From Streptomyces violascens (GTDB lineage Bacteria; Actinomycetota; Actinomycetes; Streptomycetales; Streptomycetaceae): a stretch of 64,000 nt of DNA. The stretch spans positions 992,001 through 1,056,000 of the forward strand of contig NZ_BMUA01000001.1 of NCBI RefSeq assembly GCF_014649955.1, given 5' to 3'. A model generated the notes under the pieces. The model did not search any database, was not told the origin of the DNA, and saw only the letters and a list, made by a program, of their open reading frames with translations. This document shows positions 49,565 to 59,051 of the stretch, in pieces; within the stretch, counting starts at the first letter, position 1; each line of letters starts with the position of its first letter. The position numbers and the translations under genes are program-made.

Positions 49565-50608
49565 ATGTGGCCAGGACAGCAGCCGCCCGGGGGCGAGCAG
49601 AACCCGCAGGATCCGAATCAGAACCCGTACCAGCAGCCGGGGTACCAGCAGCAGAACCCCTATGCGCAGCCGGGGCAGCCGCCCACGCAGCCGCCGGGAT
49701 ACCCGCCGCAGGGTTACCAGACGCCGAACCCGTACCAGCAGCCGACGGTGCCGCAGTACCCGGTGGGCAGCCCGCCCGGGCCGCCGCAGCCGCCGGGGAA
49801 CAACGACAAGAAGAAGACCACCCTCATCGCCATCGTCGCGGCCACCGCCGTGGTCGTGGCCGCCGCCGTGACCGGCGTGATGGTCCTCAAGGACGACGGC
49901 AAGAGCGACACCAAGGCCGACGGCAAGGACAAGCAGTCGCCCGCGGCCTCGTCGCCGGCGGCGCCGTCCTCCCCGGCCGCCAACCCGCGTGGCGCGGGCG
50001 CCCAGGTCCAGCCGGTGATCGCGGGCTGGAAGGTCGTGGTGAATCCGACCAAGGGCGACGCCTTCGACGTGCCGCCGGACTGGGAGGTCGACAGCCCCGG
50101 CATGAGCGTGGGCTGGTCCGACAAGGCGGACCCCAACGGGTTCGGCGGCATGATGATGTCCTCCCCCGCGTACTACAAGTCGAAGTGGTGCACCGCCAAG
50201 AACGGCAGCGGCCGCGACGAGAACACCGCTCTCGCCCAGATCGGCACCAAGGGCGCGAACGGCGCCAAGTCGACGGACGACGCGGCCGAGCAGGCCGACG
50301 ACTGGCTGTACTACGCCTACACCCAGCCGGACAAGAACCACATCACCTCCGAGAAGCCGGTCCCCTTCACTACCAAGTCGGGTCTCCAGGGCAGCGTGGT
50401 CCGCGCCAAGACGACCGGTGTGAAGAAGACGAACAAGTGCTCCACCGAGGGCCAGTCCGTGCTGTTCGGCTTCAAGACCGCCAAGGGCGACCTCGCCGCC
50501 TGGTCCTTCATCGCCAACACGGGCGTGCCCGACGCGGTTCCTGAGGACACCATCCAGAAGATCCTCAGCACCATCCGGCTCGTGCCGGTCACCGAGTCCG
50601 GTTCCTGA
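49565..50608 (+). CDS. Proline-rich membrane-anchored protein of unknown function
   Basis: A 347-residue protein. Residues 1-80 are Pro/Gln/Tyr-rich and cytoplasmic (repeated P-Y-Q-Q-P, P-G-Y). A single transmembrane segment occupies about 85-106 after K-K-K-T-T. A Lys/Ala/Ser/Pro linker follows, then an extracytoplasmic domain (about 150-340) with two Cys that may pair (W-C-T-A-K and K-C-S-T-E). This layout is common in Streptomyces envelope proteins. The function of the outer domain is unknown. It sits upstream of an MFS gene on the same strand. Confidence 0.8.
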   Translation: MWPGQQPPGGEQNPQDPNQNPYQQPGYQQQNPYAQPGQPPTQPPGYPPQGYQTPNPYQQPTVPQYPVGSPPGPPQPPGNNDKKKTTLIAIVAATAVVVAAAVTGVMVLKDDGKSDTKADGKDKQSPAASSPAAPSSPAANPRGAGAQVQPVIAGWKVVVNPTKGDAFDVPPDWEVDSPGMSVGWSDKADPNGFGGMMMSSPAYYKSKWCTAKNGSGRDENTALAQIGTKGANGAKSTDDAAEQADDWLYYAYTQPDKNHITSEKPVPFTTKSGLQGSVVRAKTTGVKKTNKCSTEGQSVLFGFKTAKGDLAAWSFIANTGVPDAVPEDTIQKILSTIRLVPVTESGS

Positions 50609-50713
50609 CACGCACCGCTTGTGCGATCCGGTCCTGGAAGGGACCGGGTTCCTGGCGCGGGCGAGGCCGCAAACCGTTTGTCGCCATGGGGTGGCGGCGG
50701 CGATAGTCCCTGA

Positions 50714-52015
50714 GTGACTTCCGCCGCCGCCACCCCTTCGCCTGTGCGCCGCCCCTCGTGGGCGGGCCGCAACTACACCCTGCTGACCGCCGCCGCGGTC
50801 GTGACCAACCTGGGCAGCCAGGGTGCCCTGATCGCGGCGGCGTTCGCGGTGCTCAAGGCCGGCGGCAGCGGTGGCGACGTGGGCCTGGTCGCGGCGGCCC
50901 GCACCGTGCCGCTCGTCCTGTTCCTCCTGGTCGGCGGCGCGCTGGCCGACCGGCTTCCGCGCCACCGGGTGATGGTCGCCGCCAACACCCTCAACTTCCT
51001 TTCCCAGGGCGCCTTCGCGCTCCTCGTCCTGACCGGCACCCCGTTGCTCTGGCAGATGATGGCGCTCACCGCGCTCGGCGGTGTGGGCCAGGCCTTCTTC
51101 GGCCCCGCCTCGGAGGGCATGCTCATGTCCAGCGTGAGCGGCGCGGAGGCGGGCCGCGCCTTCGCGTTCTACCGGATGGCGATGCACGGCGCGGGCATCG
51201 GCGGGGCCGCCCTCGGCGGCGCGCTGATCGCCGTGTTCGGCCCGGGCTGGGTGCTCGCGATCGACGCGGCGGCCTTCGCGGTGGCGGGCGCGCTGCGGGC
51301 CTTCCTCGACGTGAGCCACATCCCGCCGCGCGAGGCGGGCGGCGGCATGATCTCCGATCTCCGCGAGGGCTGGCGGGAGTTCATCACGCGGCCGTGGCTG
51401 TGGTCGATCGTGGTGCAGTTCGCGGTGGTCAACGCCGTGGTCGCGGCAGCCGAGGCGGTGTACGGGCCGCTGGTGGCCCGCGACGAGCTGGGCGGGGCGG
51501 GGCCGTGGGGGCTCGCGCTCGCCGCGTTCGGCGCCGGCACGTTCTGCGGCGCGCTCCTGATGATGCGCTGGAAGCCGCGCCGGCTGCTGCTCGCGGGCAG
51601 CCTGTGCGTCTTTCCGCTGGCCCTGCCCTCTGCGGCGCTCGCCATACCGCTGCCGGTGGGCGCGCTCGCGGCGGCCATGCTGGTGACGGGCGTGTCGATC
51701 GAGGTGTTCGGCGTCTCCTGGATGACCGCGCTCCACCAGGAGATCCCGGAGGAGAAGCTCTCGCGCGTCTCCGCCTACGACTGGCTGGGCTCGATCGCCA
51801 TGGTGCCGCTGGCCACCGCGCTCGCCGGGCCCGCGCAGAGCGCTGTCGGCCGCACGTCCGCGCTGTGGGGCTGCTCGGCGCTGATCGTGCTGCTCACCGC
51901 GGCGGTCCTGTGCGTGCCCGACGTACGCCGCCTGACCCGGCGCACCGAGCCGGTGGCCGCGGGCGGGCCCGGGGTGTCAGCCGATGCTGAAGGCGCCGTC
52001 GGGCGGCTCGGGTGA
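50714..52015 (+). CDS. MFS transporter (enterobactin-exporter-like group)
   Basis: A 433-residue major facilitator with twelve predicted helices. The loop motif G-G-A-L-A-D-R-L-P-R-H-R-V-M between helices 2 and 3 is typical of drug and siderophore exporters (EntS/MFS_3). GTG 50714 is the first start before helix 1. Its last 39 bases overlap the end of the convergent spermidine synthase-like gene. The substrate is unknown. Confidence 0.9.
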   Translation: MTSAAATPSPVRRPSWAGRNYTLLTAAAVVTNLGSQGALIAAAFAVLKAGGSGGDVGLVAAARTVPLVLFLLVGGALADRLPRHRVMVAANTLNFLSQGAFALLVLTGTPLLWQMMALTALGGVGQAFFGPASEGMLMSSVSGAEAGRAFAFYRMAMHGAGIGGAALGGALIAVFGPGWVLAIDAAAFAVAGALRAFLDVSHIPPREAGGGMISDLREGWREFITRPWLWSIVVQFAVVNAVVAAAEAVYGPLVARDELGGAGPWGLALAAFGAGTFCGALLMMRWKPRRLLLAGSLCVFPLALPSAALAIPLPVGALAAAMLVTGVSIEVFGVSWMTALHQEIPEEKLSRVSAYDWLGSIAMVPLATALAGPAQSAVGRTSALWGCSALIVLLTAAVLCVPDVRRLTRRTEPVAAGGPGVSADAEGAVGRLG

Positions 52016-52837
52016 GGGCTGCGCGTCCGCGTCGCCGACGGGCCGCGCGTCCGCGACGAAGCGGCGCAGCGAGTCGCCGTGCTCGACCCGGGCCGGAAAG
52101 GCGTCGCCCGCCGTGCGCCGCGCGAGCGCCGCGACGTCGAGGGGCCGCGCCGAGGCGAGCAGTACGGCGTTCCCGAAGCGCCGCCCGCGCAGCACCGACG
52201 GCTCGGCGATCAGCGCGACCTCCGCGAACACCGCCCGGAACGTGGCCAGTTGGGAGCGCAGGAACGCGAAGGGTGCGCCGTCCGCCAGGTTGGCGGCATA
52301 GATGCCGCCGGGCTTGAGAAGGCGCTCGGCGACGCGCGCGTACTCGATCGAGGTGAGGTGCGCGGGCACCCGCGAGCCGCCGAAGACGTCCGCGACGAGC
52401 AGGTCGGCCGAGGCGGCCGGCGCGCGCTCGGCCCACGCCCTGGCGTCCGCCGCGTGCAGGGTGATCCCGGCGTCCGGAGGCAACGGCAGATGTTCGCGGA
52501 CGAGTTGGACGAGCGCGCGGTCGGCGTCCACGACGTCCTGCCGCGAGCCGGGCCGGGTCGCCGCGACATAACGGGGCAGGGTGAGCGCCCCGCCGCCGAG
52601 GTGCAGCACGTCGAGCGGGGCGCCTTCGTCGGCCGCGCAGTCCACGACATGGGCGAGCCGGCGCACGTACTCGAACTCGATGTACGTGGGGTCGTCGAGG
52701 TCCACGTACGACTGCGGGGCGCCGTTCACCGTCAGGAGCCAGGCGCGCCGGCGGTCGACGTCGGGCAGCAGTTTGGCGGTGCCCCAGTCGACCTCCCGGA
52801 CGACGGGTATCGGTTCGGCGCGCGGGTCGTCGTTCAC
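51977..52837 (-). CDS. Spermidine synthase-like methyltransferase-fold protein
   Basis: A 286-residue Rossmann-fold protein. The nucleotide-binding motif V-L-H-L-G-G-G-A-L-T is near residue 80, acidic V-V-D-A-D follows, and a D-V-F-G-G motif occurs near 150. It resembles the catalytic domain of spermidine synthases. The usual polyamine-site aspartates are not obvious, so the true substrate may differ. It is convergent with the MFS gene, overlapping it by 39 bases. Confidence 0.82.
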   Translation of the reverse strand: MNDDPRAEPIPVVREVDWGTAKLLPDVDRRRAWLLTVNGAPQSYVDLDDPTYIEFEYVRRLAHVVDCAADEGAPLDVLHLGGGALTLPRYVAATRPGSRQDVVDADRALVQLVREHLPLPPDAGITLHAADARAWAERAPAASADLLVADVFGGSRVPAHLTSIEYARVAERLLKPGGIYAANLADGAPFAFLRSQLATFRAVFAEVALIAEPSVLRGRRFGNAVLLASARPLDVAALARRTAGDAFPARVEHGDSLRRFVADARPVGDADAQPSPEPPDGAFSIG

Positions 52838-52930
52838 CGTCCCATTGTGCCCTTGCTCGGCAGATGTCAGGAGTTCGCATCTCCTGGGCGAGCGCCCGGC
52901 GGACGGGTGCGGGTCGCCGGGCGGTGTGCG

Positions 52931-53767
52931 TCAGGCCCAGAGCGCCTTGACGGCGTGGACATGGGCGGCGGCCTGGGCGAGGCCGGCCCGGGCGGCCGGG
53001 GCGCGCCGCGCGGGGTCGAGGCTGCTGCGCCCGAAGGCCTTCTTGGCCGCGGCGTCCGGCGTGATCAGCACGACCTTCGCGCCCGCCGCGGTGAGCTTCG
53101 CGGCCTGGGCCGCGGGGGAATCGAGCGGGCCGCCGCCGGCCGGGCTGGGCGCGAGGATCACGACGCGGCTGCAGCCGGCCGCGAGGTGCGCGTTGGCCGT
53201 GGAGTGCAGGCCGCCGTCGATCCACTTGCACCCGTCGATGGTGACCGGCGGCCAGACCAGCGGGACCGCGCAGCTCGCGGCGACCGCGTCGACGAGCGGG
53301 ACGCCGCTGTCCTGGTCGAAGACCCTCAGCTCGCCGGTGTCGGCGGCGACCGCGGTGAGCTTCAGGGCCCGCTCGGGCCACTCGTGCGTGAGCAGCCGCG
53401 CGGCGATGACCGCACGCCGGTCGGCTTCGCTCGGGGTGTCCGCGACCAGCGCCATCCTGCCCATCTTCGCGCCGTATTGCTCGGGCGTGCGGGAGCCGAT
53501 CACGGCCCGCGCGTAGCGGAATATCTTGCCCGCGCCGAGGCGTCCCGCGATCTCCCCCTCGGGGTGGGCGAGTTGACGCTCGTAGAGCTCGGGGAGGCCG
53601 ATGCGCGCGCTCGTGTTCACGCCGACGACCGCGCCCGCCGAGCTGCCTACGACGAGATCGGCGTCGGTCAGATCCACGCCCGCCTCGGCGAGCCCGTGCA
53701 GGATGCCGATCTCCCAGCCCACTCCGATGAGCCCGCCCGAACCGAGTACCAGTGCAGTGTCCGTCAT
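52931..53767 (-). CDS. Patatin-like phospholipase
   Basis: A 278-residue patatin-family acyl hydrolase. Oxyanion L-G-S-G-G-L-I-G-V-G-W is at the N-terminus, nucleophile G-S-S-A-G near residue 42, and the catalytic Asp in D-G-G-L-H-S near 185. There is no signal peptide. The family acts on phospholipids or lipid esters. The start at 53767 lacks a clear ribosome site; an ATG 8 codons earlier is possible. Confidence 0.88.
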   Translation of the reverse strand: MTDTALVLGSGGLIGVGWEIGILHGLAEAGVDLTDADLVVGSSAGAVVGVNTSARIGLPELYERQLAHPEGEIAGRLGAGKIFRYARAVIGSRTPEQYGAKMGRMALVADTPSEADRRAVIAARLLTHEWPERALKLTAVAADTGELRVFDQDSGVPLVDAVAASCAVPLVWPPVTIDGCKWIDGGLHSTANAHLAAGCSRVVILAPSPAGGGPLDSPAAQAAKLTAAGAKVVLITPDAAAKKAFGRSSLDPARRAPAARAGLAQAAAHVHAVKALWA

Positions 53768-53792
53768 GATCGCAGTGTGCCGGAACGCCAAC

Positions 53793-53828
53793 GGCCCGCC
53801 TCCCCCGGGGTGCTGGGGAAGGCGGGCC
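53793..53828 (-). terminator. Terminator of tuf3
   Basis: GGCCCGCCT pairs with AGGCGGGCC (53793-53801 with 53820-53828); the stem extends by four C-G pairs after one mismatch and has an 8-base loop. It begins 7 bases past the tuf3 stop. Confidence 0.75.
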
Positions 53829-53834
53829 CGCCGG

Positions 53835-55004
<1,170 letters not shown>

Positions 55005-55295
55005 GGCTGGATGTCCCTCGCGTGGTCGCTGAGCGTGCTGGGACCCCTGAATCCGGCCGACCCTCCCCGTGCGGGGTCCGCCGGACTTTCCGGGAAGGGT
55101 CAGCTTCGGGCGCCGCCGAAGGGCGCTGCGGCCGTGACTGCGTCGGCCGCTGTGAAGACGGCAGCCTTCGGCGCGTCCGCGACTGCGGACGGCGCTGCGG
55201 GGAAGGCGTACCTGGACATGTCGCCGATCATCCCTGGTGGGCGACGGCGCGTCGAATGGTTTTCGGCGGGCGGGAGTTGAGCCGCCGGGCGCCGC
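55005..55295. other. 291-base gap upstream of tuf3, rich in hairpins
   Basis: It holds the structured tuf3 leader (55059-55101), a CTTCGG-N6-CCGAAG hairpin (55104-55121) and a GTCCGC-GACT-GCGGAC hairpin (55175-55190). The last may terminate the alkD-like gene that ends at 55296. I see no clear -35/-10 pair and no gene. Confidence 0.55.
55059..55101 (-). promoter_or_regulatory. Possible three-way junction in the tuf3 leader
   Basis: Outer arms GACCCT (55059-55064) and AGGGTC (55096-55101) enclose two hairpins: CCCCG-TG-CGGGG (55065-55076) and CCGGA-CTT-TCCGG (55081-55093). Three stems meeting in 43 bases is more order than expected by chance, although G+C-rich DNA folds easily. It ends 55 bases upstream of the tuf3 ATG, within the likely 5' leader. 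Confidence 0.4.
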
Positions 55296-55994
55296 CTACA
55301 GGTTCTTCAACGCCTCGCGCACGGACAGCGGCGACAGACGTTCGCGCTCGGCGCTCACGAAGGCGCGGACCGCGCCCGGGTCGGTCTTGGCGTACTCGCG
55401 CAGGCTCCAGCCGATGGCCTTGCGGATGAAGAAGTCCGGGTGCGTGCCGCGGCGCAGGCAGTACGCGAAGAGGCGGTCGGGGTCGGTGCGGTCCTTGTAG
55501 GCGAGCTGGTGGAGCAGGGCGGTGCGGGCGATCCAGAGGTCGTCGTCCTCGATCCACTCGTCCATCACGGCGGCCAGCTCGTCGTCGGCGGCGACGAGCG
55601 GGCCGACGACGTGGGCGGCGAGGTGGTCGACGGTGTCCCACCAGGAGGTGGTGGCGACGAGGTGGCGGGCGACCGGCAGGAACCCGGACGAACAGACCCG
55701 GACATGGCGCCGCAGGTAGTCGACCGCGAAATAGTGGTACTCGCGCTCGGCCAGCTCCCAGCACCGCAGCGCGACGGCGGCGCAGTCCGCCTCGGTGGGC
55801 CGCGGGAGCCCGTCGAGCACGGTCCGCGACAGCGTGCGCCGCTCGGGGGTGCGGATGCCGAGGAAGGGGGCGACGCCCTTCATGTACGCGACCATCTCGG
55901 CGGCCCGGTGCGGGTCGCCGCCCCCGGGATAGACCCGGACGAGCCGTCCGAGCACGTCGTCGGCGAGCGGACTGCGGGGCACGCGAGGCGTCAT
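55296..55994 (-). CDS. DNA alkylation repair protein (AlkD-like HEAT-repeat glycosylase)
   Basis: A 232-residue all-helical AlkD/AlkC-type protein. Family features are Y-M-K-G-V-A-P-F-L-G-I near residue 38, the active-site stretch S-W-W-D-T-V-D near 117, and D-P-D-R-L-F-A-Y-C-L and F-F-I-R-K-A-I-G-W-S-L-R-E in the last repeats. AlkD excises N3- and N7-alkylated purines. It is transcribed toward tuf3 but separated from it by 291 bases. Confidence 0.92.
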   Translation of the reverse strand: MTPRVPRSPLADDVLGRLVRVYPGGGDPHRAAEMVAYMKGVAPFLGIRTPERRTLSRTVLDGLPRPTEADCAAVALRCWELAEREYHYFAVDYLRRHVRVCSSGFLPVARHLVATTSWWDTVDHLAAHVVGPLVAADDELAAVMDEWIEDDDLWIARTALLHQLAYKDRTDPDRLFAYCLRRGTHPDFFIRKAIGWSLREYAKTDPGAVRAFVSAERERLSPLSVREALKNL

Positions 55995-56100
55995 GGGATC
56001 ACGGTACGGGCAGAACGCGCGGCGCCCGTCGCGGGCCCGGGGCGGGGTTCGGACATGGTTCTTACGACGGGCAACGGTCCGCGTCGGTTAGTCTCCCCGG

Positions 56101-56805
56101 ATGCTGGAGCCCGCCGTCCACCCGTCCCCCGGCCTCGCCGCCCGCTGTACGAGAGCAGTGCTCTCGCCGTGGGCCCGGCTCGGGCTGCTCGTCGTGGTGC
56201 TCGCGGCCGCCGGAAGCGCGGTGCTGGTCCTCCAGCCGCAGCGGCTGCTCGCCGACGGCTGGCCGCCACAGGTGGGCGGGGCCGGTGCGGTGGTCCTCTT
56301 CGCGGTGGCGTACGGGCTGTGCACGGCGGCGTTCGTGCCGCGACCCATCCTCAATCTGGCCGCCGGGGCGCTCTTCACCACCTGGGCCGGATTCGCGTCC
56401 TCGCTGGTGGGCACGGTGCTCGGCGCGGGCATCGCGTTCGGGCTCGGCCGGGTGCTCGGGCAGGACGCGCTGCGGCCCCTGTTGCGCGGGCGCTGGCTGA
56501 AGGCGGCGGACGGCCAGCTGTCGCGGCACGGGTTCCGCTCGATGATGGCGATCCGGCTGTTCCCCGGCGTGCCCTTCGCAGGCGCCAACTACTGCGCTGC
56601 GGTCTCGCGCATGGGGTGGGCGCCGTTCCTCCTCGCGACGGGCCTCGGCTCGGTGCCCAACACCCTCGCGTATGTCGTCGCGGGCAGCAGCGCCTCGTCG
56701 CCGACCTCGCCCGCCTTCCTGATCGCGATGGGGTTCATCGTGCTGAGCGGTGCCGGGGCCGCCGCGGTGGCCTGGTGCAAGCGGCACGGATTGCGGCAGC
56801 GGTAG
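56101..56805 (+). CDS. TVP38/TMEM64-family (VTT domain) membrane protein
   Basis: A 234-residue protein with about six hydrophobic segments. The VTT core reads F-V-P-R-P-I-L-N-L-A-A-G-A-L-F, then G-A-G-I-A-F-G-L-G-R and R-L-F-P-G-V-P-F-A-G-A-N-Y. The superfamily is linked to lipid scrambling or carrier flipping. A second VTT protein (DedA) lies at 45533. uppP, another undecaprenyl-carrier gene, follows on the same strand 209 bases downstream. Confidence 0.88.
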   Translation: MLEPAVHPSPGLAARCTRAVLSPWARLGLLVVVLAAAGSAVLVLQPQRLLADGWPPQVGGAGAVVLFAVAYGLCTAAFVPRPILNLAAGALFTTWAGFASSLVGTVLGAGIAFGLGRVLGQDALRPLLRGRWLKAADGQLSRHGFRSMMAIRLFPGVPFAGANYCAAVSRMGWAPFLLATGLGSVPNTLAYVVAGSSASSPTSPAFLIAMGFIVLSGAGAAAVAWCKRHGLRQR

Positions 56806-57014
56806 AGCGCAGGCCCGGCGAGGTCCACCGGAATCCGGACGGCCACGCTTCCCCCAGGCCTCGCTGCGTCAACCATCCGTTAACTCACGGCCGTTACCGT
56901 GCCCCTCGATCCGCGCAAGATCGCCGGTGCGGCCGTGCCGTACCGGGCGCTCCGGCCGGTCCCCGTCGTGCCGAGCGGCCGTGGCCCCGACCCTCTTGGA
57001 TGGCGCAGTAACCC

Positions 57015-57887
57015 ATGTCTTGGTTCGAATCGTTCATACTCGGGCTCGTCCAGGGGCTTACGGAGTTCCTGCCCGTCTCCTCCAGCGCGCATCTGCGGCT
57101 GACCGCGGCCTTCGCGGGCTGGCAGGACCCGGGTCCGGCATTCACGGCGATCACGCAGATCGGCACCGAGACGGCCGTCCTCATCTACTTCCGTACGGAC
57201 ATCGCGCGGATCGTCTCGACCTGGTTCCGCTCGCTCACCGACCGCTCCCTGCGCGGTGACCAGGACGCGCGGATGGGCTGGCTCGTCATCGTCGGCTCGA
57301 TCCCGATCGGCGTGCTCGGCATCGTCCTGAAGCACCAGATCGACACCTCCTTCCGCGATCTGCGGGTGATCGCCACCACCCTGGTCGTGATGGGTGTCGT
57401 GCTCGGCATCGCCGACCGGCTCGCGGCCCGCGACGAGTCGGGCGGCCGTCACCGGGCCGCCAAGGAGCGCAAGTCGCTGCACGAACTCAGCACCAAGGAC
57501 GGCCTGATCTACGGCATCTGCCAGGCCATGGCGCTGATTCCGGGCGTCTCGCGGTCCGGCGCCACCATCAGCGGCGGCCTCCTCATGGGCTACACCCGCG
57601 AGGCGGCGGCCCGTTACTCCTTCCTGCTCGCGATCCCGGCCGTGCTCGCCTCGGGGGTCTTCGAGCTGAAGGACGCGGGCGGTCCGGGTCAGGCCCCGAT
57701 GCTTGAGACGCTCTTCGCCGCGGTCATCGCCTTCGGTGTGGGCTATGCGGTCATCGCGTGGTTCATGGCCTTCATCTCCAACAAGAGCTTCATGCCGTTC
57801 GTGGTCTACCGCATCGTGCTCGGCATCGCGCTGTTCGTCCTGATCGCCGCCGGAACCCTCAGCCCGGACGCGGGCGGCGGCCTTTAA
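57015..57887 (+). CDS. uppP: Undecaprenyl-diphosphatase
   Basis: A 290-residue membrane phosphatase that recycles undecaprenyl diphosphate for cell-wall synthesis; overproduction gives bacitracin resistance. Motifs G-L-T-E-F-L-P-V-S-S-S-A-H (14-26) and P-G-V-S-R-S-G-A-T (near 176) form the active site. Eight or more membrane segments are predicted. The length is near the family norm. Confidence 0.95.
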   Translation: MSWFESFILGLVQGLTEFLPVSSSAHLRLTAAFAGWQDPGPAFTAITQIGTETAVLIYFRTDIARIVSTWFRSLTDRSLRGDQDARMGWLVIVGSIPIGVLGIVLKHQIDTSFRDLRVIATTLVVMGVVLGIADRLAARDESGGRHRAAKERKSLHELSTKDGLIYGICQAMALIPGVSRSGATISGGLLMGYTREAAARYSFLLAIPAVLASGVFELKDAGGPGQAPMLETLFAAVIAFGVGYAVIAWFMAFISNKSFMPFVVYRIVLGIALFVLIAAGTLSPDAGGGL

Positions 57888-57917
57888 CCCGCCTGATGCC
57901 TAAGGGAGTTGGCGACC

Positions 57918-58295
57918 TCAGCCCGCCGCCTCCCCGGGCCCGTCGCCCTTGATTTCCTCCGCGCGCAGTGCCAGGTCCTGGAGCACATCGGCCGAGGTCA
58001 CGTCCTGCTCGCCGGAATCGTGGACCTGGGCGAGGGCCACGAACGCGAGGCTGAACGCGGCCACGAGCTGGCGGATGGCGCCGCCGACCTCCCTCGCCAC
58101 GAGGGTGGCCATCTCCTGCGGGGTGGCGTCGGCCGGGATCTCGATGTGCGGCATCGTCTCGTTGAGCAGAGCGGTGACGATGCCGATGTCCGTTTCCCTG
58201 GCGCCCCGTTCGTCGTCCTCCTCGATGCGGCGGCGGTAGTCCCCGGCCTCGGTGAGAATGCCGATCACTCGCTTGAGAACCTCGCTCTGCTCCAT
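57918..58295 (-). CDS. Conserved hypothetical protein of 125 residues
   Basis: An acidic, largely helical small protein (M-E-Q-S-E-V-L-K-R-V-I-G-I-L at the N-terminus; a long Ala-rich helix near 75-95). No motif I recognise, no signal peptide and no membrane segment. Codon use matches real genes here. ATG 58295 gives a compact protein; extending upstream would add unlikely sequence. It is convergent with uppP. Confidence 0.6.
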   Translation of the reverse strand: MEQSEVLKRVIGILTEAGDYRRRIEEDDERGARETDIGIVTALLNETMPHIEIPADATPQEMATLVAREVGGAIRQLVAAFSLAFVALAQVHDSGEQDVTSADVLQDLALRAEEIKGDGPGEAAG

Positions 58296-58505
58296 GCCGC
58301 GAGGATAGGCGGCGACGTCCGCCCAGGGTCCGGACAACGCCCCGAGCGCTCCGGGCAGTTGCCGCGCCGGTACGGCCGCGTGTCCGGATCTCGCCCCCCG
58401 ACAACCGCTTCGTTCCGGGCCTCCCACCTCACTCAACTGCTTCATGTTGGCTGAGAGTTTCCACTCCGTGGCGGTGGGTCACCTCATGGCCGTAGGGTTG
58501 TCTCC

Positions 58506-58682
58506 ATGCCCCCGACTTTCGACCGCCGCTCCCTTCGCCCTGCCGACGTGGTGAACGCGGAGATCCGCTCGCTGTGGGAGCGGTCCGACGGACGCCTCTC
58601 GCCCGAAGAGGAGGAGCGCTATCACTGGCTCCTGGTCGAGTGGGCCGCGGCCGTCCGCGGAGACGCCGCCCAGGCGGCCTGA
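58506..58682 (+). CDS. Small protein, first of two tandem paralogues
   Basis: A 58-residue acidic protein with the core N-A-E-I-R-S-L-W, then P-E-E-E-E-R-Y and L-L-V-E-W-A-A-A-V. The gene 120 bases downstream encodes a clear relative, so both are real. Size and the helix pair recall the small epsilon-type subunits and linkers of actinomycete carboxylases, but similarity is too weak to assign. No ribosome site is obvious. Confidence 0.65.
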   Translation: MPPTFDRRSLRPADVVNAEIRSLWERSDGRLSPEEEERYHWLLVEWAAAVRGDAAQAA

Positions 58683-58801
58683 CTTCGGGCGGGCCAAACG
58701 TCCCACACCCTGTGACCTTGACCACCCCCCCACCGCTCCCACCTGGGGTTCGGCGCATTTGGCGGAGGTGGTTGTCCGACCGGACCCGTAGCCTGGGGCG
58801 C

Positions 58802-58999
58802 ATGTCTTCCTCCCCCGAGCGGCCCGGCCCCGCGCCGACCGACGCGGATGCCGCCAACGACGCCATCCGTGCGCTCGTCGACGGCGCGGACGAGCACTGG
58901 CCCGCGGAGGAGTACGAGCGGCTGCTCGCCGAGTGGGCCGCGGCGGTGGGCGAAAGCGCCCCGGTCGCGGCGGGGGCGTCCTCGCGCCGACGGGCCTGA
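58802..58999 (+). CDS. Small protein, second of two tandem paralogues
   Basis: A 65-residue protein. N-D-A-I-R-A-L-V, W-P-A-E-E-Y-E-R-L and L-A-E-W-A-A-A-V align with the first paralogue. It has an extra N-terminal Ser/Pro/Asp-rich segment and a basic tail (S-S-R-R-R-A). It lies between that gene and a GNAT gene on the same strand. Function unknown. Confidence 0.65.
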   Translation: MSSSPERPGPAPTDADAANDAIRALVDGADEHWPAEEYERLLAEWAAAVGESAPVAAGASSRRRA

Positions 59000-59051
59000 G
59001 CCGCCCGAATTCCGGTTGCTGTGGCCCGCGTCACGGTGTTGGAGTGGCCGG

